A stretch of 64,000 bases of DNA. Origin: Setoptus koraiensis (lineage: Eukaryota; Arthropoda). Shown here in pieces: positions 43,380 through 55,988 of this stretch. The position numbers and the translations under genes were made by a program. Each line of letters begins with the position of its first letter. Position 1 is the stretch's first letter. A model generated the notes under the pieces. The model saw only the letters and a program-made list of their open reading frames with translations. It was not told the DNA's origin and ran no database searches. The DNA lies in NCBI GenBank assembly GCA_048013815.1, contig CM106585.1, positions 12,586,001 through 12,650,000 of the forward strand. Direction: 5' to 3'.

Positions 43380-44178
43380 ATTTTTGACACTACAGGTGGG
43401 CTTGTTAGTAGTGTGACACTGTTGGTTATTCTAATATGTGGCTTATGAAGATGCTGAGAAGAGGCCAGTCGTTGGTAAGGACCAAGATAAACAAATACTC
43501 AATAGTTTGTATGGCTGATCGTTTAGTATCGTTGAGTATCTAATTAGCGTGTGCTTTGACCAAGAGTAATGTCTTCACTAACCAGGAGTTAGATGTTATG
43601 TAACTATTTGGTGGCTGAATGCCACTGCCTCTTGTGTGTCACAAAATAAACAACACTAACACGCCAATGAAGCTGCGGTCAAAGTTCATCGGTGAATAAT
43701 CATCGCACTAAATATTTACCGACCAATTTGAAGCGCGGAAAGCGCGAGTCTCAGTTCGACCGAGATGGGCTCAAAGAGAATATCCACTCTCTGGCCTCAA
43801 TATCCACTCTCTAGCGACTCTCGTAATGCATGTGCCAACCAGCAGACTACCCTTAATAATGAATCCAAACTTATCAACGGCTCATGCGAGCCTCGTCTGT
43901 CAGTTCTAGCAGTGAATTGGGGCCTAAGCGAGACTAATTGCCAATTTAATAACCAGTGAAAATATTTTTAAGAACATTAGAACTTTGTTCGTCAACAACA
44001 ACAACAGCAACAACAACAACAACGACAATAACAACAGCGATAACAAGGCTTGATTAAGTTGAAAAGAGTTATTAATGGTTACAGTGATTCTAGCGAGTCT
44101 AGCCGAGTTGACAATATCCATCATTATGGTGCCTGTTGATGGTTGGCCAGAAAGGCGGAAAGGTAAGGTTTGGTTGGC
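43380..44178. other. Spacer between paralogue 2 and the ABC transporter
   Basis: It contains the out-of-frame duplicate leader of paralogue 2 (about 43380-43470) and an interrupted (CAA)n microsatellite at 43995-44045. A minus-strand ATTAAA near 43945 could end the transporter mRNA. Confidence 0.6.
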
Positions 44179-47100
44179 TCATTGGTTGTTGCTGTTATTG
44201 TGCCTCCGTTTGTAGTTTCTTTCGGCCATTTTGCGCAGCCTATCAGCGGCTGGGCCCGTGTTGGCGGCCATGGTGGCCAGGTATCCGCCTTTGGTCAACA
44301 GAATGTGAGGTTCGTCGAATTCTTTCACCTGGCCGGCGTCCAGTACAAGAACGCGATCCGAATCCATAATTGTGTTTAGCCTATGGGCTATGGTAATCAC
44401 AGTGCAATGCCTAAACAATTCCCTGATTGTTTTCTGAATGAATTGATCCGTTTCGGGGTCGACATTTGCCGTGGCCTCATCCAATACGAGTATTCTGTTT
44501 CGGCGCAATATTGCCCGCGCCAAGCACATCAATTGTCGCTGGCCAACGCTAAAATTTTGCCCACCCTCGGACACTTTGGCGTCTAGGCCCCCCTCCAGGG
44601 ATAGGATGACCTTTTTGAGTTGCACCGACTCTAGCGATGACCAAATGGCCTGATCTGAGTACTCTTGAAACGGATCCAGATTTCGCCTGACGGGCCCGTT
44701 GAACAGAATGGGCTCCTGCGGTATGATTGAGATGGCCCGCCGGAGATCGCCCAGCCCGATGGTGTGTATTGGTATGTCGTCGATGATTATGGTGCCAGTG
44801 GGCTCTGTCATGCGAAACAGAGCGGCTATAATGGAGGACTTGCCCGCCCCTGTCCGGCCGACAATGCCAATTTTCTCCTTTTGTTTTATCTCGAAATTCA
44901 GCTCCTTCAGCACGGGCTCCTCGTCCTCGAAGTAGCTCAATGTCACATTGTCGAACACAATGTGACCCTTTTGGGGCCACTCGGGGGGCGGCTTCTTGCC
45001 GGGCTGGGACTCGTGCGCGGCCTCCTTGGACAGGAAGCTGTACTCTTTGATGCGCTTCACCGATGTCATGTGACTCTCGAGCTCAACCAGCTGCCGGATG
45101 CCCCACTGAAAGGGGCCCACAATAACGAGCGCCGACGAAATGGCCAGGCCGAGCTTGCTGCCGTTTAGCAGTGACGTGTTGATGGTGGTGGTGAGCACTA
45201 TTATAACGAACGATATGAACACCATACATATGAGGTCCAGCGTGACGCCCAGCCACTGACCGGAAGTGAAGAAGGCGAACCAGGCGACCGAGTGCTCGTC
45301 TTGGGCCAGGTCGAATTTGCGTATGAATTGCGACTGCACCTTAAACGATCTGATCGTTGTCAGACCGGACAGTGTCGTGGACAGGTGACTGAACACTTGA
45401 CTCCTAAGGATGCCCTCCATCTCTTTCAGCCGATTGATGGTTCTCAGGCACACTCGGCGCGCCAGCAGGGCTATCAAGATGAGCGCCAGAGCGGGTATGA
45501 CGTTGATGTAATCGACAACTATCACGGTGGCCACTATGCCCAGCGTCGAGGTGAATATCTCGAACACGTCGAAGGCGTTCTGGGGCAGCCGGTCGTCCAC
45601 TATGCCCATGTCTCGGCTGACGCGATTCAACAGGATGCCGATGGGGTTGAAATCGAAGAAGCTGATGGGCGCGTCTATGACGCTTCTGAACAGTTTGTTG
45701 TGCATATTCACCGAGGCCCGCATGCAGGCCACGAAGAACGTGGTGGTTCGAATGAGCACCGCCACGAACAGCACCAGTATGACTATTGCGTAAACGTAGC
45801 TGTTCTCGGTGACGCTCAGCTGGTCCGTCCAGGTGACGGGCACAAACGTCGTCGTGGCTGCTGCTGCTGTTGCCGCTGTTGTTGCCGCTGTTGTTGCCGC
45901 TGCTGTTGCGTTTCCGGCGGCGGTTGGCCCGCTTCCGGCCGCGGAGGCGGCCAGGCCCGCCGTGCGCCGCTCCTCCGTGTCGGTCCAGTAGCTGAGGTAA
46001 AAGTCGCTCCCGTTGAACAAGACCTGCGCCACGATGTTGCTAAAAAACACAAAGAGCAACAGCGTTATGCTCGACACGCACGCCAAATAGAACAGGTACG
46101 AGGCGCAGCCGACCTGCACCGCGTCCATGGTCTCCTTGGTCATCTTGCGCACGGGCGCCTCGCCGCGGATCTCGTCCAAATTGCGACTCTTGGCCTCCTG
46201 ATTCATGCCGTCGTCGGTGCCCGCGGCCGCTTGCACAATTTGATTGCCCGAATGCTTCGTAGAGGGCGTGTTAATGGAGGTGGTCAGGCCCTTTTTCGCG
46301 GGCGACCCCGAGTGCTGGAATGATGAAGCGACGCCGGCGGCCGCGCCCGCCGCACCGCCCGCGCCGGCCGTTGCCGCCAACGATTGGCCGCCCGCCGGAG
46401 TGTGCTCGCTCTCCGATTCGCTCCTGTTGAGGCCCTTGTTGAAGCCCATCAAATCCACCTGTTTGCTCAGGTCCTTGTACATGCCCAGCGCCAACTGGTG
46501 GCCGGAGTCCACAACGAGTATCTTGGTGGCGCCCTTGGCAAACTGGAGCTGATGAGTCACCAAAACAACAGTTTTACTCTTGAGATAATCCTTGATACAA
46601 TGCTCGAAAATGTGCTTCGCCACGGACGCGTCCACCGCGGACAGCGGATCGTCCAACAGGTAAATGTCTGCGTCTAGGTACAGCGCTCGGGCTAAATTGA
46701 CGCGCGCCTTTTGGCCGCCCGACAGCGAAATGCCCCGCTCGCCCACCAGTGTTTGGTCCGCTTGCGGAAACAGCTCAATGTCCTTGTTGAGGGCGCACGC
46801 TTGCAGCACCCGCTCAAACTTGGTGGCGTCGTACTCCTTGCCGAACAGTATATTTTCGCGCACGGTGCCCGCAAATATCCACGCCTCTTGCGACGCGTAA
46901 GATATTTTGCCGTCGATCAGCAGGTCGCCCGACACAATGGGCAGCTCGCCCATGAGAGTCATGAGTATGGACGATTTGCCCGAGCCCACGCGGCCCACAA
47001 TCACTAGCAGCTCGCCGGGCCGCACGGTGAAATTGAGTCCCGACAGGGACAGGGCGGTGGCGTTGCTGCGCTCGTACAGGTCGTCCGCGATCCACGCGGC

Positions 47101-48976
47101 CGAAATTTCGCGCGCCTCAATACCGAGCGGCTCCGGGCCGCTGTCGGCGGGCTGTTCCGGTGCGGCGGGCTCCGTTGGCTCGTCCAGCGATATGAGCCTC
47201 TCGTCGGCGGCAAGCTTGCCGGGCGCCGGGCCGCGTGCCTGGCGCGTGTTCAGGTACTTGATTTTGGACTCCTTGGGCTGCTCGCCCAGCACCAGGAAGG
47301 TCTGCGATTCGCGACACGGGAGACGAGCGTGGGAGACGAGCGTGGGAGATGTATGAGTATGAATATACGAGTATGCATATGAGAGTATGAATATACGAGT
47401 ATGCATATAAGAGTATGCATATAAGAGTATGAATATATGAGTATGGATATATGAGTATGGATATATGAGTATGGATACATAAGCATGGGAGACGACGGTC
47501 AGGAGGATGCGTCAGGAGGGGAGATGCGGCCGAAAGGCGCGGCCGGACGCGGGCACTCACCTCGAGCCGGTCGCACGAGACCACGAGCTCCGCTATGGAG
47601 GCCACGGCGAAGGGGAAAAAGAAGGTCATGTTGAGCCGGAGCGACTCGAGCAGCGTTATGGTGACAAAGGCCGCCTCGGCGGTCAACTGGTAGCCCATGA
47701 GCACGAAGGTGATGAGACAGATCAATATGATCAATTTGGCGGATATGAAATATAGCGCCTCGTTGATGGAGGTCAGTATGACCCTGTAGCGGATCCATTT
47801 GACCTCGCGGCGCCTCGCCAGGTCCACCAGTTTTGCAAACGATTTCTCCCAGGCGTACATTTTGATTACTCGCATGGCGGGTATTATTTCGTTCATCAAT
47901 CTGATGCGCTCGTCCGTTCTGATGGCCGTCTTTTCTCTGATTGTGCCAAACCATTTGCCCATTAATGCCTGAAACGGTAAATACAACAAGAATACACTAA
48001 ATCCGGCCAACGTGGGCGCCAGGCCCAGATAATATTGTGACAACAGCACAACTATTATGATTGCCTGCAATGGGGCCACTATGAGATAGGGTATGAACAC
48101 TAGGCCAAAGTCGAAACGGTTGACATCGTTAGAGATCAAGTTGACTATTTGTCCCACTGTTGTGTTGCTCATGGCCGCCTTACTTAAACGGAGTGACTTT
48201 TGAAATATCAAACTACAACTGGCTACTCTCAATTTCATGCCTAAATGTTGAACACAGAAAAAATATGGATGGACAGTAAGGGAAACAATCAATGTGGCCC
48301 CTATAACCAGCAGGCCCTCTATGAATATTCTCCAATATAATTGATTTAAGACAGTGGCGTCGCCCTGCTCTATCAGGCTGTAATATTCTGTGACATCCTG
48401 AATTAATTGGCCCAATATTATCGCTTGCAACGGGGACATAATACAATGCGACACTATCAACCAAATCCACGACATCAAAAACCAGAATGTGTGCTGCCTG
48501 AGAAACACCCTCAACAAATTTGGTTTGCGCTGGTGGCCGGCCATAGTGCTCTTCCGGGCCAAATTGACCTCTTTGTACCAGTCCACTTGCAATTGGGCCC
48601 CCAAATCCGTGGAGTCGTCCTCTTTGGCATTGCCAAACAGATCGTCTATGTCTAAGTTGCGCTTAAATCCCACCTTTATCAATGGCGATATCCAGAAGAA
48701 GGTGATATATTTTGATATAAGCGACGCCGAATCATACGGGCAAGGCCTGGATAAAAAGTTTATCCTTTTAGTGGTGAGTTTTGAAGCTAAATCCTCGTCC
48801 TCGGCATCGTCCACGGGCTCCTGTTGATATGTGGATTTTTTGGGCTTTTTCTTTTCATCGAGGCCAACACTAACCACGTACGCGTCTTCCTGGCTGATGG
48901 ATTTTGTCGAAGACGACGGACTGCTCTTGTTGGCGTTTTTTTCGTCATCACTAGAGGAATTGTCATGTTTGGACAT
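44179..48976 (-). CDS. ABCC4: ABCC-family (MRP4-like) full ABC transporter, two exons, 1512 residues
   Basis: ATP-driven exporter of organic anions and conjugates. Exons on the minus strand are 47561-48976 and 44179-47301, joined in phase 0 by a 259-bp GT/AG intron. The layout is TMD1-NBD1-TMD2-NBD2 without an extra N-terminal TMD0. TMD1 ends in the MRP4-type MYAWEKSF segment. NBD1 has Walker A GRVGSGKSS at about 575, LSGGQ signature and LLDDPLSAVD. NBD2 has GRTGAGKSS near 1280, signature FSVGQRQ and ILVLDEATANVD. Catalytic residues look intact in both halves. The length exceeds human ABCC4 (1325) because of a Ser/Ala/Gly-rich linker after NBD1 and an Ala/Thr-rich loop in TMD2 encoded by a CTG/TTG-type tract near 45860-45930. 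The start ATG at 48976 precedes a Ser/Asp-rich cytosolic tail. Confidence 0.95.
47355..47480. repeat. 14-bp minisatellite, 9 copies, filling half of the ABC transporter intron
   Basis: The unit is GAGTATGNATATNN, with changes only at a few positions. It is preceded by two 13-bp copies of GGGAGACGAGCGT (about 47319-47345). Confidence 0.95.
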
Positions 48977-51158
48977 GTTACTACTATCTGATGTTGTTGC
49001 TGTTGTATTATCGCGATTACTGTTGCTGCTGACGACGATTAAATTACTTGTGATTCAAATTAAATTAAATTGCGTAAAATGCGCGTTAATTAGGCAGGCG
49101 GTGTTGACTTTATCTGGAGCTAACTGCTTTTTAGCTACTATTCTTATATCTTATAGGGTATGTTACGTGCCAGCAATTGTGACACAGCAACAATGTACTT
49201 GAGCCGATTATTGTTGTTGTTGTTGTTGCTTGATTAATTGATGGTTAATTAATAATTAATTGATAATCTAACGATGGTACGATCACAGAACAGTTTGTCT
49301 TCATAGTGTTTGCTTGTCGCTCAATGAAGGCCACCGGCTCTCTTGCATAAAATCTTGTGCATGTTTTGTTGGCGCTCGTAATTGTGTTTTGTTGATGTGA
49401 TAATTTGTTTGTTAGTCGACTGACGGGTAGTGCGAGCAGTTGAAGTTGGTCACTTGTGATAATTACACTCATTAGTGTAACAGTAACTAATTATAGTGGC
49501 TCTTCAGCTAATTGTGACAACATGACAGTATTGGTGTTGGCGGTTTGATCGGCAACTTGGCATTCGCAGAATAGACACACATCCGATCCGATCCAATCCG
49601 ATCCAATCCGACATGAATTAATTCGAGAATACAAACAATTGTTGAACACAAACAAGAAGGCACGGGCGGGCTCTGCTAGCTAGTTTTGTCGTCATGTGTA
49701 ATTAGTAACAGGCTAGTTAATTTTACTAATTATCAATCAATCAACAGTCATTGATATCTGATGCTTTTACTATTGCTACGATGGCTATAAGATAAATATT
49801 TCAACTATATGCTCATAGATATATATTTGTAGAAATAAAATATAGCTTGAATAAGATTTATAATAATAGTAATAATAATAATAGTAATAGTTGTGGCAAT
49901 CGCTTGTCTAGACAATTGACACTATCATAATCATCACGCTACCAATGGTAATGTGTATCATCACCGTGCTCGTTTATTAATAGTCTATCCGTCTCCATAT
50001 AAATCTGTGTGTGTAATCTGTTGTAATAAATGGTGACAATTGTGAGATCTCGGTTGCCAAACGACAGACGATGCTAGCAGATGATAAAAAGGGGATACAC
50101 AGTGTGATAATAGTGATACAAAGGCAGGTAACAACAATAAGTCAGTACAATAAATCAGTACAAGATGTCGTTTCGTAAATAAATATATCTTCTCATATGT
50201 TATTATATATGTGCCAGTATATGTATCATATGAACCAGAATGTATGTATCATATGTGAGTCGGCACATGGCACATCGACTCGAATTGTCAGCGCTATTTG
50301 TTGTGAGATACTTTATAAGATTATATTTCGGAGAACACCGAGGAATGGGAATACAATCGACCGCAACAATTAGTTGACACACAACGGACTCCTCTCTCGT
50401 TTATCATCGATTGTTTATGATGCTTTGCCTTTTGTGACAATGCTGCACAATCAATTATCACTTGTATCAATTTCTTCTTAAACTTGTCAGCTATATATAA
50501 TCACTAGCTATATATAATGACTCATGGCTCGCTTGATAACACAATTAGTGGCTGTTGCCAGGGGTATGACGAAAATGTTGTTGCACCACAAAATGGTGAA
50601 TACAACACAACCAAACTAACAGGTTCCGTCTGACAACAAGGGGCGCCAGCCGATATTTATATTGTTTATATCGCCATTGTTGTTGTTGTTGTTGTTGTTA
50701 GTCGGCTTTTGATCAATTTATATCAATTGGCGATGATATGGCGTCAGTACACAATCAATCTTGGCTGATGCTAATCTCGCCACGTTTTCACAGTGTATTC
50801 ATTGATGATGGTCGTGACAACAAGTCTGGTGCAAATAATAGCAACAATTAGCTAATTATTGACTATTAGCTCTTGTGGCTGTTAAAGTCAAGTTATTGAC
50901 TCGATAATATCGACACCCCCGTGTCATCTCGTAACCATGTCGTTCGTTGCCATTTACCAATTCGTTAGATGACCGCCTGTCAGCCGACTCTTGCACTAAA
51001 ATTGTAGTGCACCATTTACAGTGTGCCACAATGCCAGTCTGTCAAACCTAATTAATTAATCCGGCCACTTGTGTCGCTGCCAGCCAAAACAATCGGTTCA
51101 ATATTGACTGGGTTTGCATAATTGTCGCACACACTATTGTGATGCAATCGTATCTGCT

Positions 51159-51195
51159 CTGTCAATACACATTATACAATTGTGTGTATTGACAG
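51159..51195. repeat. Perfect hairpin, 13-bp stem, 11-nt loop
   Basis: CTGTCAATACACA at 51159-51171 pairs exactly with 51183-51195. Stem and loop are shorter than a usual microRNA precursor. Confidence 0.9.
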
Positions 51196-52520
51196 TTCAG
51201 CAGCTACATTGAGCTGCTCAATTTGAGCAGAGTAACGGACAGGTAAATTAACAAATTATTTAGTTTGTCACACGTGAGTAGTCTTGAGTAAACGAATGCA
51301 TGAAATGATGAACACATGATGTGATTGTCGTTCACTGGCAATTGACAGTTCAATCTGTCAACAGTGACAGATTTGCAACAGCAGATTTGGCGCACTGACA
51401 GCCGGCACTGTCCGACGATATCTTCTGACACTGCCAATCATCTGATCTGAGTATATCTGCACTCATCAGTACTCACTGAGTACCTACTGAATTATAATTC
51501 ATGAATTACGAATTATGTATAATAGTATTAGTGTGTATAAACAATGTACAATTGTCAGCTGACGAGGGGACCTGCTTGCTTGTTGTTTATCGCTGCTGTT
51601 GACTGCCGATAACTGACAGTAGCCAGTAAATGAACAACGACATGCCTATTGTTTGCTCTGTTGCCAGATTTGTTGTCAATAACTGATCTATGCACTCGAA
51701 GGAAACCCAATTGCAGTGGGTACTTCACCGGTGCACAGCCCAACTAACTACTAATACGATGCTGTAATACGATGCAGTAATGCAGTGCAACCAATCAACG
51801 ACTTGCCACAAATTGTAATGCTACAAATTGTAATGTTGGCCGCAGGGGGTCGTGTCCGAATCACAGGGTCAGTGTGTCTAACAAAATAAATCCAACGCAT
51901 TCTCTGTGTTGTTTTGGTGGGCAAAAAGAGGCAACTCTACTCACCGGTGGCGATCGACTAGAAACCCAAGGTGACTGGCCCAAATATATTGCTGTGTGGT
52001 TGTTTGAGTGTGGTTGTTTGAGTGTCTCAAGTCCAGAATTGTTGTTGCAATTATGCGTGTGCTTTATTGAATTTGAGTGCAATCGATAATGTGATCGATA
52101 TTGTGACCGATGATGTAAATAATTATGTAAATGTGCTTCAATCATCACCCGAGAATGCCCTGTAATAATATTGCAGAAACAGCCCGAAAGAGAGATCACA
52201 AAATGGCTTTTGTGTTAGTCCGACGCGATAAATGTTAAATGTGATAATATACATAACGTAAAGTGTTAAGTGTTGTTATTAATACAATGCTATGTAATGT
52301 TACATAATGTTTCGCCTAAAACCAGCTCGGCTGATGGTAGCTAGGTCACGAGCTAAAGTCACATAGTGACACACAAAACAACTACATGCAACGCTACGGT
52401 ACGCAGCAGCAACAACAGCGACAACAACAACAGCAATGCCACTACTAGTGCCCTGTAACTGCTACTAGCGCCACCACTGCCACACTGACAGCAGCATCGT
52501 CATATGTTATTATTATTGTT

Positions 52521-52559
52521 GTTGTTGCCTACGGTTGTTGCCTACGGTTGTTGCCTACG
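52521..52559. repeat. 13-bp tandem repeat, 3 copies
   Basis: Three identical copies of GTTGTTGCCTACG, with a partial fourth. Confidence 0.95.
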
Positions 52560-53906
52560 GTTGTTGGTGGTTGCCATAAAGCACACACACACACGCGCAT
52601 AACGACGCGCGTATGAGCCAATGGAACGGAAAGGAAAGAATTGCAGCGAAAAGAACAGCTACAGCGAACGGCAACAAAGAACGCGCCAACGGCCCTATGT
52701 GCTCTGCTGTTCGCGCACTGTTATTATTATTATTATTATTATTATTTTATCTTGCTGATATCGCTATGTGTGTGTGCGTGTGTGTGTGTTGTGCAGCCAG
52801 TTGTAGCAGGAATCAGGCGATATTATAATAACGATACGGCAGCGATCATCACAAGCACTTATGCTCGACACAAGCGGATCGGGCCAAACGCGGCCTTGAA
52901 ACGAGTGGCGCCCCCAGACGCTCGAGCGGCTGCGTTGTTGTGGTTGTGGTTGTTGTCGCTGTTGTCGTTGTTGTCGTTGCTGTCGTTGCTGTTGTCGATG
53001 TTGTTGTCGTTGTTGTCGTCGTTGTAGTTGCTGTTGTTGTTGCTGTTGTTGCTGCTACCTATCATTGCAAGACGGGCTGTTCGTATCACAACAACAACAA
53101 CACACTTACGCCGATGACAATGGCGTCGCGTCAAGGCCAAGACGCCACTACTGTTACACAAGTCAGCATAATAAACTGCCGATTGTGGCCCCCTAATCAG
53201 GGCGAGTGTTGCTGTTGTTGGCATGTGCTCGCAACTGTTAAAAGTTGTTGTTGTTAAAGGTTATTGTTGACAGTGCCGCTCACGTCGCCACAGCAAACAA
53301 CAATTACCTCAAATAATAGCTAGCTAGTGTCAAATCATTTTATTTTACAATAAACAGCAATGCCTGTCTGTCCACAACAGCGACTTGACGTTGCATTTAG
53401 AGCAATTTCTGTCATGATACTTGTGTTATGTTACAGGAAAACCCTCGAGCTGTCATTTGTTGTCGTTGTTTGCTTTGAACAACAAAATTTGTACTATCGC
53501 TCGCCGTCTGTCGAGATCGCCAGCCAGCGAGCTCGTTTTTGCCATGGTGGCGCGATCTAGTGGCGAGGGCAAACGTCATGTTTGCCATGTTTGCATGTGA
53601 GAGGCCCTTACAGTAAGGGTGACATTGGTGCCGGGTTAATCAACGGTCGCAAACACAAGTCACTCAAAACTAAAAATAACGATTGATAATAAAAACAAAT
53701 AATGAATGGTAGTTTGTTAATTTAATCTTTTGTTGCCACTAGCAACTGTTGGTAGTGGCTTGCCGAATGAGCGCGCGCGCCAATCACTCGAGCGCTGTTG
53801 GAGTCAGCTGGTGTTCGTCTGACACTTGACAGTTGACAGCTGTCAACTGACAATTGACACTTGACAATCGACACTTAAAAAACATTTGACACGTGCTCAC
53901 GGCGCG

Positions 53907-55988
53907 CTAATATTGGGTAAAGTCAACGGGCACCTTATAATTGGCCATTCCGTTGACAACCGCATTGAAGAGTGGATTGGTCTTGTTGCAAGCACCACGA
54001 AAGTCGTCCAGATCCAGTGCCCAGAACATTGCGCCACCGTAGCCCCGACTTTTGATGTGATCCATTTTGATATTCAAGCTATGCGCGTTTTCAAAACCGA
54101 TCCATTGGTCGTCGTGATAGGTGTACGGCACCTTGCCAACATCGTCCCATTCCTGGGTCCACTTGTCCAACTCTTGACAGATCTCTGGCATGAGTGACGC
54201 AATAGAGTTTGCAAAATAAATAAATAAATGAAGGGCGACAACAAATAAACGTGAGTGAACACGAGTTTAACAGGTAATGCGCATTACAGTTGACAGTGGG
54301 CACTGTCAAACTAAACCGGACTAACCGAAATAGGCCATGAAACCGGTCTCATTGAGGTACGGGCCGGCTTTTCCCGCCACGTTGGTCTTGTTCGCGGGAG
54401 CTGCCCATCGATGGGTAACAATGGTTACCGGGTAACAATGGTTATCGGGTAACAATGGTTATCGGGTAATAGTGGTCAATGGGTGACAATTGTCAAACAG
54501 AGAGAGAGAGAGCGGTTAATTAATGAACTCAGATCGGGCCGGATCGTGCAACTGCACGTGCTTGTAATAACACGGACGCGATGAACGTGAGATTTTAACA
54601 TTTCGACACTTTGGAATGAATGGGAAGTCGTCTGTCGATTCAGAGGGGAAACTCACCATTAAGTTGATGGTTTTTCGCATCGGCCAGGGTGAAACTGCGC
54701 CCATAGAAGGCTGTTCCAACCACCAGCTTGTGTCTGGGGCAGCCCTGGGTGTTCCACAGCTCGCCAGCGTCGTTCTATTTGGGGCGCCAGGTGAGCGTTT
54801 GAGCGTTCGAGCATTGGAGCAGTTGAGCGGTTGAGAATCAGATAGCAGTGAATTATGTTGAATGGATAAATCTGGGGCCTCACATGGGGCAACATTCGGA
54901 GATTATCGATTTGCTTGTCACTTACAATGTTGACATATTGGTCCTCGGTGCCAATGTCAAATGGGCGCGCGTACAGGGGCGTGTGAACATCGACATTCTG
55001 TTTGCAATTATTATGGCACATTTTCAAAAATAACGGTCAGTGGTTTGTTGATGTTTGAGGAGCTACCTGTGATGTGATCTGATGCCCCCAATTCAATACC
55101 AAATTTAATACCCAATTTTTATACCCAATCTAATCTAGCGAGCATACATACCTGGTCCCAGGAGCCGCGCAAATCGTAGGTCATCATATGGATGGCGTCC
55201 ATTACCTGGCACAGCTCCTTGACGGCGTACCCCTGACTCAATTTCTTCTTTGTCACCGGAACTGCGGCAGTGATTTCCACGTGGCCGCGCTCTTGGCTGA
55301 GATGCTCATCGAAGGCCTGACGTAACTCTTTCACCAAACTCAAATAGTTTTCCTTGTCGCTGGCCTGGCCGCCGCGATCTACGGCGCCCGGATATTCCCA
55401 ATCTAAATCAAAGCCATAGAAGGGATACTTCTTGAGCATAGAGACAACACTGTCCACAAATGTCTTTCGTTTTTGCGCATCACTAACCATCTGTGAATAT
55501 TTTGTGCCGAATTCACCCCAGCCTCCAATGGACAGCATGAGCTTGGATTTTGGACTCAAATCGCGTAGACGCAAAAAGTCGTCTATGCTGCCCTCGCCAC
55601 TGGCGGGCCCCAACGATTTTATCTCGTAGGTTGTGTTGTCTAATCCGGCAAACGAATATAGGATGTGTGTGCATTGGTTTCTGGGAACATTGTCCACTGT
55701 CTACACATGATCATAATGACGCAACAAAAATGTGATGCTCAAATATCATTCATTCACATGATAATCGGTGTGGTTTGTTTGGTTATTGGGGTTATTTGAG
55801 GCGAGGCCACTTACATATTTCCATGGGTCAGCGCGATCTTTCGACCAGTAGGTGAAGTAGCAGACAATTCTTGGCTCTGATCTCTCTGAGGAACATTGCT
55901 GGGTGTTGTTTGATTGGTCGGCCTGTATCACTGACACTGTGACTGTCAACAATACTGCCAATGCGACCCAATGTGACATGGCAAACAT
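53907..55988 (-). CDS. Secreted GH18 chitinase, six exons, 421 residues
   Basis: Glycoside hydrolase family 18 enzyme that cleaves chitin. Exons on the minus strand: 55815-55988, 55152-55700, 54926-54997, 54657-54774, 54326-54400 and 53907-54184. All introns (114-256 bp) are GT/AG and every phase fits. The N-terminus is a signal peptide (MFAMSHWVALAVLL...). The first strand has VCYFTYWS, then CTHILYSFAGL. The catalytic motif FDLDWEYPG keeps both Asp residues and the acid Glu, so activity is expected. MTYDLRGSWD, LYARPF, FYGRSFTL, GGAMFWALDLDDF complete the barrel and insertion domain. There is no chitin-binding (CBM14) domain or Ser/Thr linker after the barrel, so it is a single-domain form. 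A second ATG at 55979 could also start it. The ATG at 56048 would place 20 residues before the signal and is less likely. Confidence 0.96.
54413..54480. repeat. 17-bp minisatellite, 4 copies, in a chitinase intron
   Basis: The unit GGGTAACAATGGTTATC begins 12 bp upstream, in gene direction, of the exon acceptor at 54401. The fourth copy is diverged. Confidence 0.93.

Larger units (their letters stand above)
48977..53906. other. Intergenic region between the ABC transporter and the chitinase
   Basis: About 4.9 kb of mostly AT-rich sequence without a supported gene. It holds the transporter promoter side (near 49000), a 13-bp-stem hairpin at 51159-51195, a 13-bp tandem repeat at 52521-52559, (TTG)n and (TTA)n tracts near 50680, 52725 and 52935-53055, and repeated TTGACA words at 53828-53875. 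Open frames near 52600-53250 come from the simple repeats. Confidence 0.6.

Noticed and set aside
45292-46323. 343-codon plus-strand open frame inside the ABC transporter gene
   Set aside because: It is exactly antisense to well-conserved transporter coding sequence, His/Arg/Gly-rich and without family features. It is a shadow of GC-rich codons.
47302-47406. ATG-started extension of the second ABC transporter exon into the minisatellite
   Set aside because: It is intronic. The acceptor at 47301 joins the family-conserved residues to exon 1 in frame.
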